From the IMG/VR virus record IMGVR_UViG_3300000956_000098, positions 1 through 28,148 of that record: a stretch of 28,148 nt of DNA; one strand, given 5' to 3'. The notes beneath the pieces are model-generated. The model saw only the letters and a list, made by a program, of their open reading frames with translations. It was not told where the DNA came from and did no database searches. This document shows positions 13,417 to 21,110 of the stretch, piece by piece; position 1 is the stretch's first letter, and each line of letters opens with the position of its first letter. The position numbers were made by a program, and so were the translations under genes. Source of the DNA: a virus.

Positions 13417-14378
13417 TACCAGGCCCGCCAGAACTTCGGCGTGAACTCAACCTCGACCTTCGTCCCCGCGTCGGAGCCGATCAGCGTCAGGCCCAGTTGG
13501 GTGGACGCGGATGCCGGAATGGCGCCGAACTCGACCGCGCCGGCCGACCCCCACATGTTCGCCCCGAGATCGTCGACCATGGTCTGCTTCTCGGGGTTGG
13601 AGTCGACGCGGATCCAGTGGTTGAGGGTCTTGGTGATCGGGAGCGCGATCGACTTCCCGCCCACGGTTCCGGTGAAGGACGTAAACGGGCCGTGGATCGT
13701 CCAGGTCGGCCACACGTCCACGTCGCCGGGGTTGGTGACGATCGCGTTGTCGGTGGTCTGCGAGTTCGCGATGTAGAAGTCGGGGGCCTCGGTCCCGACC
13801 CCGCCGCCGTAGAAGTTCACGCCGGTGACGGACTCGAACTCGAGCAGGACCGAATCGCCGTAGTAGTACGGCTGTTCCGCGGTGAAACGGAGCTTGTGGC
13901 TGTACCAGTAGAGGCCGTAGTTCGAGGACAGGAATTCCTCGTCCGCACCCGACAGGTACCGCAGGTTCAGGTACCGCCGATTCCCCAGCGGGTCAGCGAC
14001 AGTCAGGACGCCGAGCTTGTCCGGGCGAAGCGTGGACATGAACCGCGCCTGCTCCGCCCGCGCTTCTGTCGGAGTAGAGCCCGTAACGAAGACCGGGAAG
14101 TCGAAGACCCGCTGCTGCACCCGGTACCCCTGCCAGGTCGCGCCGTCTGTCGTGGCGGACTCGGTGAAGTACTGGGTGACCGGCGGCATTCCGAGTCCAT
14201 TGCGGCCCTCCAGTTGCATCACCGCCGAAGAACCGAGCCCACCCTGGATCTGCCACGTCTCGGCGTTCCAGCCCGTCCAGGTGAACGACAGCAGATCCGT
14301 CGCGATGTACGGATCCCCGATCGGGGTGGGGACATCCACAGGCGGGGTGATGGTTCCGGGGCTGACCACTACGGGCAT
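13416..14378 (-). CDS. Distal tail protein (Dit/Sipho_tail type)
   Basis: A 320-residue protein encoded directly after the tape measure, the usual place for the distal tail protein that joins the tube to the tip. The N-terminal half holds FVTGSTPTEARAEQARFMSTLRPDKLGVL and the strand pair NRRYLNLRYLSG, followed by YGLYWYSHKLRFTAEQPYYYG. This is typical of phage tail family proteins with a split-barrel domain. The C-terminal half (about 205-320) is a galectin-like beta domain (PGDVDVWPTWTIHGPF, NHWIRVDSNPEKQTMVDDLG) characteristic of Dit proteins. TGACATG couples it to the tape measure, with GGAGG upstream. Confidence 0.85.
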   Translation of the reverse strand: MPVVVSPGTITPPVDVPTPIGDPYIATDLLSFTWTGWNAETWQIQGGLGSSAVMQLEGRNGLGMPPVTQYFTESATTDGATWQGYRVQQRVFDFPVFVTGSTPTEARAEQARFMSTLRPDKLGVLTVADPLGNRRYLNLRYLSGADEEFLSSNYGLYWYSHKLRFTAEQPYYYGDSVLLEFESVTGVNFYGGGVGTEAPDFYIANSQTTDNAIVTNPGDVDVWPTWTIHGPFTSFTGTVGGKSIALPITKTLNHWIRVDSNPEKQTMVDDLGANMWGSAGAVEFGAIPASASTQLGLTLIGSDAGTKVEVEFTPKFWRAW

Positions 14379-14379
14379 G

Positions 14380-17300
14380 TCAGCCTCCGATGTCGTATGA
14401 GCGAGCGGCTTCCCGGTTCATGGTTTTGACCTCGGTGCGGACCACCCGTCGGACTTCGCCTCCAACCTCGATCGGAATGGTGGCGTACATGGTGCCGACG
14501 CCGGCCGAGTTCATGGCCCTCAGCATCGAGTTGGCCAACTGGTCGTAGTCGATCGCCGGGGCGAGGTCCGCGAGTTGCGGCTTGTTCAGCACGACCTCGG
14601 GCTCGCGGGTCTCGTTGTAGCCGTACTCGCCGGGCATCAACCATCCGCCGTCGCGGTAGCCGTTGACCGGTCCGCCTTCGGCGAACCTCTGCTTCGAGGT
14701 GGCATACCCCAGGCCACCGCTGGTGGTGGCCTTCTGCGAGGTACTCCTGCCGCCGAGGCCGTCGCCACCACTGAGGAACGACTGCACCTGCCGCTTAGCC
14801 GCGGGGGATGCGGACGAGTCGCCGATCGCGATGGAGTGGATATGGTGGCCCCACGGTCCCTGTGATGGGGTGCGGTGCCATGCGGCGAAGTTAGCCTTGC
14901 GGAGAGCGGCAACCGCGGCGCCCCATCCTCGGGGACCGTCCGTGTCCATCGCGCCGCCACCAGCATGGGTGCCAGCGGATGCGGCAACGCTCGTGCTGTA
15001 CGACCCCTGAGTGATGCGGAACCTGGCACCCAGGATTCTCTCGGCGTTCAACAGCATCGCGATCGTGCGGGCGTTCAATCGCTTACCGCGGAACGTCTGC
15101 ACACTCCCTGGAGGGCCACCAACGGTGAGGACCTCCTGGCTCTTCTTCGCGATCTCCTGGCCGTAGAACCGGGCGACGTCGTCCGCGATGCCCTGGACGG
15201 TCGTGGCACTCGGGGTTGAGGCGTTGATGCCGATGTGTACGTCACCACCGGCGGCATAACCCTTGAGGACCCCCTGGCGCATCTTCTTGACCGCGCCGTG
15301 CCCGCCGGCCGCCTGAACTTCGCGTGCGGTCCACACGTGCTCGTCGTTGCTGAGCATCGCGGGGATGGAGTCGCTGGTCGAGGTGCCCGCGCCGAACACA
15401 GGCCCGCCGGTGGCGTAGCCCACCTTCTTCTGGTTCAGGGGGTTCTTCCCGAGCGACGAGGTGTAGGCCAGGTTGACCCTGATCGCCTCATCCTTGATCC
15501 CGCGCAGCGTCTGGGTGACATGAGTAGCGAAGTCGGCGACGTCCTTCTTCGACTGGTGCAGGTTCGTGATCGAAACCTGCGTCGGTACGGACTTCGGGAG
15601 CTTGTCCAGACCGTTGGTCTTGTAGTCCTCCGCGGCCTTCTTCGCAGCCGCGGACGTGTTCGTGACCTTCGTGTCGACCTTGGCCGGGATGTCGATATAT
15701 GCCTTCGACAGCTTGTCGGCCTCGGCCTTGCTGAGGCCCATCTGACGGGCGACCTCGACGAACTTCTTCCGCGCCGCCTCGGAGGTCTTGCGAACCTGAT
15801 CGTTGCTCTTGCCGTTCTTCAGCATCGCGTCGGTCTGGTCGTTCGTCGCCTCGGCGAGATCGTTCAGAGCCTTCTGGTTGGAGCGGCCCTCCGCAGTGTT
15901 GAGGCGGAGCTTCCCGGTCCGCTTGTCGACCGACTTGCCGTTCTCCTCGACGGCCTTCGTGGCGTCGGCAAGCGCTTCCTGGTAGTTGATCTGAGCGCCA
16001 CTCAGCGCGAGAGCCTCACCGGACGCGGTGTGCATCTTGTCGATCAGGTCATCGAGACTCTGGGTCTCTTCCTTGATCTGCTCGTTGGCCTTCTTGACCG
16101 CGTCGGCCTGTAGCTGCTGGGCGGTCTTGTGCTCCTTCGCACCCTCGGCGGCCAGCTTCTGCTGCTTCTGGGCCTCGGTCAGCTGCTTGTTCGTGCCCAG
16201 CAGGGACTCTCTCAGTTCCCGGGCCGCGTCGGCATTGTCCCGGAATCCCTGCGCTTGCCCTTCGGTCAAGCCCTGTGCGCCCGACAGGCCTGACGCGAAC
16301 GCTTCGTTCATGGCGATGACGTCGTTCAGTGAACGGGCCACAGCATCCATGGCCGTCTGGTTGCCCAAGGCGGCGTCGGTCACGGTCGACAGACTGAGGC
16401 CGAAATCCTTCGCCTTCTGCGCCAGGCCGCTCTGTGCGAGCTGGTTCGCCACGTAGGCCCGGGTGTTCCCGGTGATCGCGCCAGTCTGCTCATCGAGAGT
16501 CTGGCGCAGATCCTCGGCCTTCTGCTTCGCCTCGGCGTTCTTCTTCGTGAACGCCCCGTACAGAATCAGGCCCGCGGTGATGGCGACGCCGACTGCACCC
16601 ATGGACAGAGTCAATGTCTTGCCGGTCTTGCCGAGGTTCTGCCACGCCTCACGAGCCTCACTCGCGGCGCTGGCTGCCTTCAGCAGACCCGCGGCACCGA
16701 GCCCACCCACGGTGGCGATAGCGCTCAGCGCGAGACCGACTTTAGAGACGTTCTCCGGGAGGTTCCCGATCCCGTCCACGAGGAGGCCAGCGCCCTGGGC
16801 TATCGCGCGCAGGGCGTCGTTCGCGCCTGATCCCTGCTGGATGAGGGCGGTGTCGATCGAACCGCCGAGGCGTTCGATGTCACCCTTCAGGTTGTCGGTC
16901 TTGATCGCCGCGGTCTCAGCAGCGAACCCCTGGTCGTTGACCTTCGTGGTCCAGTCCGCAATCCCCGCGGCACCGTTGCTGTAGAGGACGCTCGCAGCAC
17001 GGATCGCGTCCGACCCGAAGATCGTCGCTAGCGCCGAGTTGCGCTGCTCCTCGGACAGACTGCCCAACTTCGTCTTCAACTGCTCCGCCAAAGGCGCGAC
17101 ACCCATGAACGCACCCTGCGCGTCGTAGACGTTGATGCCGAGTTCCTTCATGGTCCTGGCGGCCTTGTCCGAGGGGTTCGCCAGCTGCAGCAACATCTGC
17201 TTGAAGGAGGTTCCCGCGTCGGAGCCGATCAGCCCGGCCGAGGCGAACGCCGCCAGGGTGCCGGTGGTCTCCTCGATCGACAGGCCCATCTGGGACGCGA

Positions 17301-17901
17301 CCAGGCCGCCCTGCTTGAGGGCCATCGCCATGTCGGACACTTCGCCCTGCGCCTTACCCGCGCCGGCCGCCAGGAGGTCCGCGATGTGCGGGACGTCCTT
17401 GCCTTCCAGCTTGAACTGGGTCATCGCCGTAGCGGCAACCTCGGCAGCGTCAGCAACGCCGAGCTCACCTGCGGCTGCGAGATCCAGCGCGCCCGCGAGT
17501 CCTCCGCCGAGGATGTCCTTCGTGGACACGCCGGCCTTGGCGAGGTTCTCGATACCGGCCGCCGCCTCAGTCGCAGAGAACGCGGTGTCCTTGCCCGCCT
17601 TGATCGCGGCCTCACGCAGTTCCGCCATGTTGCCGGCGGTCTCGTGCGTGGCGGCCTTCACGTTGGACATGGCCTGGTCGAAGTCGGCGAACTTCTTCAC
17701 CGCGATCGCGATTCCAGCGCCAGCCGCCAGACCCACGACGCCGAAGCCGCGGGCCATGGTGTCAAGGTCGCCCTTGTTCTTCTTGACGTTCTTCGACAGC
17801 CCGTCAGTGAAGTCCTTGGCCTGGCGGTTCGCCTGCTTCAGCCCGGCGACGAAGCCATCGTTCTTGAGGGTGAGCTGAACGGAGACGGTGCGATCGGCCA
17901 C
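14380..17901 (-). CDS. Tail tape measure protein with an embedded M15-like peptidase patch
   Basis: A 1173-residue protein, the longest in the window, that sets tail length. It starts at GTG 17901 (VADRTVSVQL), where AGGAGG lies upstream. About residues 60-300 fit the phage minor tail/TP901-type domain (FDQAMSNVKAATHETAGNMAELREAAIKAG pattern). Hydrophobic segments follow at about 395-420 and 430-455, then long helical stretches. Near the C-terminus, GTHAGGGAMD (H979, D986) and GHHIH (H1019-H1022) resemble the zinc site of M15 D,D-peptidases. They lie within a domain that begins about NARTIAMLLNAERILG. This may help the tail cross peptidoglycan. The end carries Gly-rich loops (FAEGGPVNGYRDGGWLMPGEYG). 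Confidence 0.92.
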   Translation of the reverse strand: MADRTVSVQLTLKNDGFVAGLKQANRQAKDFTDGLSKNVKKNKGDLDTMARGFGVVGLAAGAGIAIAVKKFADFDQAMSNVKAATHETAGNMAELREAAIKAGKDTAFSATEAAAGIENLAKAGVSTKDILGGGLAGALDLAAAGELGVADAAEVAATAMTQFKLEGKDVPHIADLLAAGAGKAQGEVSDMAMALKQGGLVASQMGLSIEETTGTLAAFASAGLIGSDAGTSFKQMLLQLANPSDKAARTMKELGINVYDAQGAFMGVAPLAEQLKTKLGSLSEEQRNSALATIFGSDAIRAASVLYSNGAAGIADWTTKVNDQGFAAETAAIKTDNLKGDIERLGGSIDTALIQQGSGANDALRAIAQGAGLLVDGIGNLPENVSKVGLALSAIATVGGLGAAGLLKAASAASEAREAWQNLGKTGKTLTLSMGAVGVAITAGLILYGAFTKKNAEAKQKAEDLRQTLDEQTGAITGNTRAYVANQLAQSGLAQKAKDFGLSLSTVTDAALGNQTAMDAVARSLNDVIAMNEAFASGLSGAQGLTEGQAQGFRDNADAARELRESLLGTNKQLTEAQKQQKLAAEGAKEHKTAQQLQADAVKKANEQIKEETQSLDDLIDKMHTASGEALALSGAQINYQEALADATKAVEENGKSVDKRTGKLRLNTAEGRSNQKALNDLAEATNDQTDAMLKNGKSNDQVRKTSEAARKKFVEVARQMGLSKAEADKLSKAYIDIPAKVDTKVTNTSAAAKKAAEDYKTNGLDKLPKSVPTQVSITNLHQSKKDVADFATHVTQTLRGIKDEAIRVNLAYTSSLGKNPLNQKKVGYATGGPVFGAGTSTSDSIPAMLSNDEHVWTAREVQAAGGHGAVKKMRQGVLKGYAAGGDVHIGINASTPSATTVQGIADDVARFYGQEIAKKSQEVLTVGGPPGSVQTFRGKRLNARTIAMLLNAERILGARFRITQGSYSTSVAASAGTHAGGGAMDTDGPRGWGAAVAALRKANFAAWHRTPSQGPWGHHIHSIAIGDSSASPAAKRQVQSFLSGGDGLGGRSTSQKATTSGGLGYATSKQRFAEGGPVNGYRDGGWLMPGEYGYNETREPEVVLNKPQLADLAPAIDYDQLANSMLRAMNSAGVGTMYATIPIEVGGEVRRVVRTEVKTMNREAARSYDIGG

Positions 17902-17911
17902 GGCCCGCCTC

Positions 17912-18804
17912 CTATGCTCGTTTGGCTCCCCACAGCAGGTGGGAGTGCTTGATCCTCGGCCGTCCGGTGTCCTTGTCGGGCCGCAGGACATCCGCCTGCT
18001 TGGCGGCTATCGCCTTGCACTTGAAGCACTCCGTCGGGTCGAGACCGTCCCAGTCGATGTCCGGATCGGTGGTCTCGTGAAGTTGCCCACCGCACCCACC
18101 GGGGCACTTGCCCGCCTCATATGCGGCGAGAGCGAGCATCCACGCCCGTTCCTCGTCGTCCCACTCCACCTCGGGAGTGGAGGAGACCAGGAGCCCGTCT
18201 GCGTAGGTGTAGTGAGTGGTGGGCTCCCAGCCGAGGAACCGCTTCCGGCTTACTCCGAGGGAGCGGGCGAGCTCGACGTCTCGCCTGAGTTCCGGAGAGT
18301 TCTCAAGGCGAGAGCGGAGAAAGGGACGCGCTGGTCACCACGGTTCAGCCAGGCCACCGTTTCGACCAGTTGGTCCCACTGGCCCTGGGTCAGTTCCTCG
18401 AGGAGCTTGTCGCGGGTCTCGTCGTCGAGTTCGGGTTCCACCCAGCAGGCGGGGACGGCGTCGTTGTAGATCGACATGTCGAACTCTTTGCCGTCGTCCT
18501 TGGAGGGGTGCTTCGCCACCAGGTCAGCCCATGCCTTGCGGGGGAGCGCGCGGAGCAGGACGTCGATGGTGGAGTCCTGCGCCTCGGCGATCAGAGCATT
18601 GATCTGCTCGGCGAGGGCCTTCGCCTTTGGGTTTCCGCCGAGGGACTTCAGTTCCCCGTCCTCATCGCGGAGCTTGATCAGGTCCCGCTCCAGTTCCTCG
18701 ATCTGCAACTGGATGTCGCCGCGCAGGTTCAGGGAGACGATCTTCTCGCCGCGCTTCGCGTTCTGGACGAGGGCGCGGACCTTGTCGATGTCCTTGTTGC
18801 TCAT
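17912..18804 (-). CDS. Tail assembly chaperone, frameshift fusion (gpGT type)
   Basis: Translation of the short chaperone slips -1 at CCCTTTC (18319-18325, minus strand). Codons Pro161 (CCT) and Phe162 (TTC) re-pair as CCC and TTT. The product is 162 residues of the short form plus 135 new ones, 297 in all. The added part reads LENSPELRRDVELARSLGVS, then KRFLGWEPTTHYTY, WDDEERAWMLALAAYEAG, and a Cys-rich segment (KCPGGCGG, then ECFKCKA) that could bind zinc. This is the familiar shape of actinophage chaperone C-termini. The fusion binds the tape measure while the tail tube assembles. The new frame has no stop until 17912, ten bases before the tape measure start. Confidence 0.85.
18250..18804 (-). 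CDS. Tail assembly chaperone, short form (gpG type)
   Basis: A 184-residue zero-frame product beginning MSNKDIDKVRALVQNAKRGE. A coiled-coil-like stretch at about 30-50 (IQLQIEELERDLIKLRDEDG) is followed by DVLLRALPRKAWADLVAKHP, a pattern typical of siphovirus chaperones, and then by TQGQWDQLVETVAWLNRG. It ends in a Ser/Pro-rich tail 22 residues after the slip site. It works with the fusion form on the tape measure. ATG 18804 has GAGGAG upstream, embedded in a short run of AGAGCC repeats. Confidence 0.85.
   Translation of the reverse strand: MSNKDIDKVRALVQNAKRGEKIVSLNLRGDIQLQIEELERDLIKLRDEDGELKSLGGNPKAKALAEQINALIAEAQDSTIDVLLRALPRKAWADLVAKHPSKDDGKEFDMSIYNDAVPACWVEPELDDETRDKLLEELTQGQWDQLVETVAWLNRGDQRVPFSALALRTLRNSGETSSSPAPSE
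18319..18325 (-). other. -1 ribosomal frameshift slippery site CCCTTTC
   Basis: On the coding strand the zero frame reads GTC CCT TTC TCC, so the heptamer C-CCT-TTC fits X-XXY-YYZ exactly. Both tRNAs can re-pair one base back with cognate or near-cognate codons. The downstream -1 frame is open for 135 codons and encodes chaperone-like sequence. Confidence 0.85.
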
Positions 18805-18844
18805 GGCTCTTGGCTCCTCTGGCTCTGGCTCTGGTCATGCGGAA

Positions 18845-18881
18845 GGCGCCGCCGACCCGAGCCAATTAGGCCGGCGGCGCC
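18845..18881 (-). other. GC-rich hairpin between major tail protein and chaperone genes
   Basis: GGCGCCGCCG and CGGCGGCGCC form a perfect 10-bp stem, slightly extended by a CC/GG pair, around an interior of 17 bases. It sits nine bases after the major tail protein stop. There is no T-tract. A partial terminator or mRNA-stabilising structure here would help make much tail protein and less chaperone. Confidence 0.55.
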
Positions 18882-18889
18882 GATCAGGG

Positions 18890-19369
18890 TCAGGCAACGA
18901 TCGCGTCGAGGTTCGGCTGGGACGAGACGTACCAGCGGGACCCGAAGGTGACACCGCCGTTCGCCGTGGTCGGATTCGGCTTCCGCTCACCCGCCGTCCC
19001 GGGGAACACCAGGCACTTCTGCGCGGCGGTGTAGTTCGTGTCCGCGTCGATGCCGTAGCGGAGGACGAGGAAGCCCGTCAGACCCCGGATCAGGGTCGTC
19101 CAGGCGACATCGTCCACGGTCGCGACGTGGCGGTACATGGTGAGGTCGATCGCGTACGTCGCACGGCCCGGGGACTGCGCGTCGAACGTCTCGCACAGCG
19201 CCGGCAGGGCAACCACGGCCTCGTCGACGGAGACACTCAGGCCGTCGGCGGTGATGAGGCACTCCAGGTCGAGACCGCCGTTGAGCGCTGTGGCAGTGGG
19301 GGCCGCGATGTCCGCGATGGACACCACGAACGTGGCCTTGACGTTGCCATCGGCCAGCATCTTCGCCAT
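18890..19369 (-). CDS. Major tail protein (tail tube subunit)
   Basis: A 159-residue protein encoded just before the chaperone pair, the standard place for the tube subunit. It is beta-rich with one central helix. It starts MAKMLADGNVKATFVVSIAD, has an LDLECLITADGLSVSVDEAVV segment with CETFDAQSPGRATYAIDLTMYRH, and ends in FGSRWYVSSQPNLDAIVA. Similar order (SISDVAAPTVAEL, then L...TADGL, then R YRH) recurs in actinophage tube proteins. GGAG precedes ATG 19369. A hairpin follows the stop. Confidence 0.8.
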   Translation of the reverse strand: MAKMLADGNVKATFVVSIADIAAPTATALNGGLDLECLITADGLSVSVDEAVVALPALCETFDAQSPGRATYAIDLTMYRHVATVDDVAWTTLIRGLTGFLVLRYGIDADTNYTAAQKCLVFPGTAGERKPNPTTANGGVTFGSRWYVSSQPNLDAIVA

Positions 19370-19372
19370 GAG

Positions 19373-19561
19373 TTACTCCGTTTCCGTACTGGCCGCGGGC
19401 GCGGCATGGGTGGGCTGGCTCGGCAGGTTCTTCTTCGGCTTCGCCTTGTCGGGGGCCGGGCCGTCGATGGGCTCCCAGTCGGGGAGGTTCGGCAGCGCCG
19501 ACTCGGGGAGCGATGCGAGGTCGCCGGTGTCCTTGTGCCTGACGCGGACGAACTTGGCCAT
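19373..19561 (-). CDS. Small conserved actinophage protein of the head-tail region
   Basis: A 62-residue protein starting MAKFVRVRHKDTGDLASLPE. The pattern VRVRHKDTG, then LPESAL, then PDWEPIDGPAPDKAKPKK, with a disordered Pro/Ala tail, is familiar from small proteins encoded near the tube gene in many actinobacteriophages. Its role is unknown; it may be a minor virion component. The stop lies three bases before the tube gene start. Confidence 0.7.
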   Translation of the reverse strand: MAKFVRVRHKDTGDLASLPESALPNLPDWEPIDGPAPDKAKPKKNLPSQPTHAAPAASTETE

Positions 19562-19893
19562 CAGACGCGCACCGCGAACAGGTTCACCGAGGTGTTCGGC
19601 GCGGCAGTGACGTCGATCAGGCCGTCCACCGGGTCAGCGAGGTCGGCGGACAGGAGAAGGGCGGCGTGGAGACCGGCGCCGACCGAGATCGAGGTGATGT
19701 CCGGTTCCGCCTGCCCGAACTTCGTGGTGCCCGGGGCGACGATCGTCAGGACCGTGGCGGACGCATTGCCGTTGTGGACGACCAGCAGAATCCGCTTGCC
19801 GGCGGGCGCGATCGTGTCCGGGCCCGCGGTCGCGGTGGTATTCGTGAGGAGGATGCCGTCCAGGTCGGCCGAGACGACAGGGATTGCTGCCAT
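19561..19893 (-). CDS. Hypothetical virion protein, beta-rich
   Basis: A 110-residue protein starting MAAIPVVSADLDGILLTNTT. Strands alternate throughout (KRILLVVHNGNASATVLTIVAPG, then HAALLLSADLADPVDGLIDVTAAP), suggesting a jelly-roll or Ig-like small protein. In actinophages such proteins between head-completion and tube genes may decorate the head or complete the tail. The start at 19893 is chosen because AGGAG lies nine bases upstream; a longer opening runs through the preceding hairpin. Its stop overlaps the next start (TGATG). Confidence 0.65.
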   Translation of the reverse strand: MAAIPVVSADLDGILLTNTTATAGPDTIAPAGKRILLVVHNGNASATVLTIVAPGTTKFGQAEPDITSISVGAGLHAALLLSADLADPVDGLIDVTAAPNTSVNLFAVRV

Positions 19894-19906
19894 GAGAGGG
19901 GCTCCT

Positions 19907-19933
19907 AAAAGAGGCGGCCCCGCTCGGGGGACC
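19907..19933 (-). terminator. Possible weak terminator inside the structural operon
   Basis: On the minus strand GGTCCCC-CGAGC-GGGGCC forms a short GC stem with one bulged base. GCCTCTTTT follows. It lies between the stop at 19940 and the start at 19893. As it is inside a long operon, it would have to be leaky or be passed by an antiterminating polymerase. Confidence 0.4.
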
Positions 19934-19939
19934 AAGGGA

Positions 19940-20326
19940 TCAGGCTGGGGAACTGGTGAAAGACCAGCCGTCGACCGCGTAGACCACGACCGGGCTCACA
20001 TCCCGGTCCGGCCGCGCCGGCTGGGAGTACTCGTTACGGATGAACCCGGTCCGCTGGCCGGCGATCAGAGGACGTTCCCCCTCGACCCGATCGCGCACGA
20101 GAGCCGCATAGAACTGGGTCTGCTCGGTCGTGAGCCCGACACAGGTGGTCTGGATCTCGTTGTCTACGAACGACCGCGCGCCACAGAGCGCCTCGTCGTG
20201 CTTCCACGGCATCGAGGGATGGACGACCACGTAGGGCGGCGGGGTGTTGTTCGGGGAGGTGGTGACGTACTTGTTCAGGTCGCCGAGGAGGGTGAGGAAT
20301 GCCGCAACGTGCGGCTGCTGGCTCAC
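19940..20326 (-). CDS. Tail terminator or tail-completion protein candidate
   Basis: A 128-residue protein starting MSQQPHVAAFLTLLGDLNKY. The alpha/beta pattern, with VVHPSMPWKHDEALCGARSFVDNEIQTTCVG in the middle and DVSPVVVYAVDGWSFTS at the end, resembles minor proteins that follow the HK97 gp10-like gene and cap the tail tube. The order gp10-like, this gene, then tube region matches the usual position. The GTG start overlaps the preceding TGA (GTGA). No family is recognised with certainty. Confidence 0.65.
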   Translation of the reverse strand: MSQQPHVAAFLTLLGDLNKYVTTSPNNTPPPYVVVHPSMPWKHDEALCGARSFVDNEIQTTCVGLTTEQTQFYAALVRDRVEGERPLIAGQRTGFIRNEYSQPARPDRDVSPVVVYAVDGWSFTSSPA

Positions 20327-20700
20327 AGGATGTCCTCGCCGATGTCGGCGATCGCCTTGAGGAGGCGGGGCTCCTCGGCCTGCAAGGCAGGACCACCGCC
20401 GGGGATCGGGGCGTTGTTGCTGGTGCCGTATTCGAGGATGTTGCCGAGGGCACCTTGCCGGAGGTCCTTGTCAGGCCCGATGATTCCCGTCACCTGACCG
20501 GGGCGGACCTTCACCTCCTGCGTGATGGCCTGCGGGATGTGCGGGGCATGCGAGATGCTGGACCAGCGTTGCCGCCAGCCCGCCTCGACGCGCTTGCTCG
20601 AGCCCTCGACTGCGGCGATTTGCTTCGAGACCATGCGGCCGGGAATCTTGCCGAGGTCTGCAGCGAGTTCGTCCATCTCGGAGGCGCCGAAGTCGGTCAT
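20323..20700 (-). CDS. HK97 gp10-like head-tail completion protein
   Basis: A 125-residue protein. MTDFGASEMDELAADLGKIP opens with the amphipathic helix typical of the family. A Trp-centred segment (RVEAGWRQRWSSIS) follows, then APHIPQAITQEVKVRPGQVTG, IIGPDKDLRQGALGNILEYGTSN, and a C-terminal EPRLLKAIADIGEDIL. The GALGNILEYGT motif with NAP after it is the strongest family mark. Such proteins join the head connector to the tail tube. The ATG overlaps the preceding stop (ATGA). Confidence 0.85.
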   Translation of the reverse strand: MTDFGASEMDELAADLGKIPGRMVSKQIAAVEGSSKRVEAGWRQRWSSISHAPHIPQAITQEVKVRPGQVTGIIGPDKDLRQGALGNILEYGTSNNAPIPGGGPALQAEEPRLLKAIADIGEDIL

Positions 20701-21110
20701 GACTGCGTCTCCTCCACTGCGAGACGGCGAGCCGTCATGTAGGACTTCTGCACCAGGGAAGCGACACGGAACGCCTTGCCGACCAACTGGGGATCGCTGG
20801 CGCTGGCGGTGGGCGTCCAGACGTCGTCCACAGCAGCCTGCGCTGCGGACATCGGTAGGTGGACCTCGAATCGGGTCTCCATCACGACGCGCTCGCCTGC
20901 ATCAGTGCCATGGCCCAGCGCTTCGGTGGTCTGGACCTTCCCGATCCCGGCGTACTTCAGGGTGCCGGGGGCCATGGGGTAGGTACCGTCCGGGTTGACC
21001 GGACCCTGCATGCTGGGACCGCGGAGTTCGCCCTCTTCACCGACCATGAGGGCCTCGGCCGAGTCGCGGCCCCGGGAGAGAGCAGCGGCGGCCCTTGCAG
21101 CGGAGGTCAC
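20697..21110 (-). CDS. DUF6093-like head-closure protein
   Basis: A 137-residue protein starting MTSAARAAAALSRGRDSAEALMVGEEGELRG. The order of an N-terminal helix, a short beta segment (TLKYAGIGKVQTTEAL), VMETRFEVHLPMSA and a closing VQKSYMTARRLAVEE resembles DUF6093, a family that occupies the head-completion slot in actinophages. The GTG start overlaps the TGA of the connector gene. It may act as a stopper between portal and tail. The family name is from memory. Confidence 0.7.
   Translation of the reverse strand: MTSAARAAAALSRGRDSAEALMVGEEGELRGPSMQGPVNPDGTYPMAPGTLKYAGIGKVQTTEALGHGTDAGERVVMETRFEVHLPMSAAQAAVDDVWTPTASASDPQLVGKAFRVASLVQKSYMTARRLAVEETQS

Noticed and set aside
17902-17991. A 30-codon N-terminal extension of the tape measure
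   Set aside because: It overlaps the end of the chaperone fusion and reads as low-quality sequence. GTG 17901 has AGGAGG at good spacing.
19894-19935. A 14-codon extension of the gene at 19561-19893
   Set aside because: It would begin inside the hairpin and lacks a ribosome-binding site, whereas ATG 19893 has AGGAG upstream.
18476-20497. A 673-codon open frame on the plus strand
   Set aside because: It runs antisense to the chaperone, tube and head-tail genes. Its composition is Arg/Gly/Val-rich with no recognisable domain, as expected for a GC-rich shadow frame.
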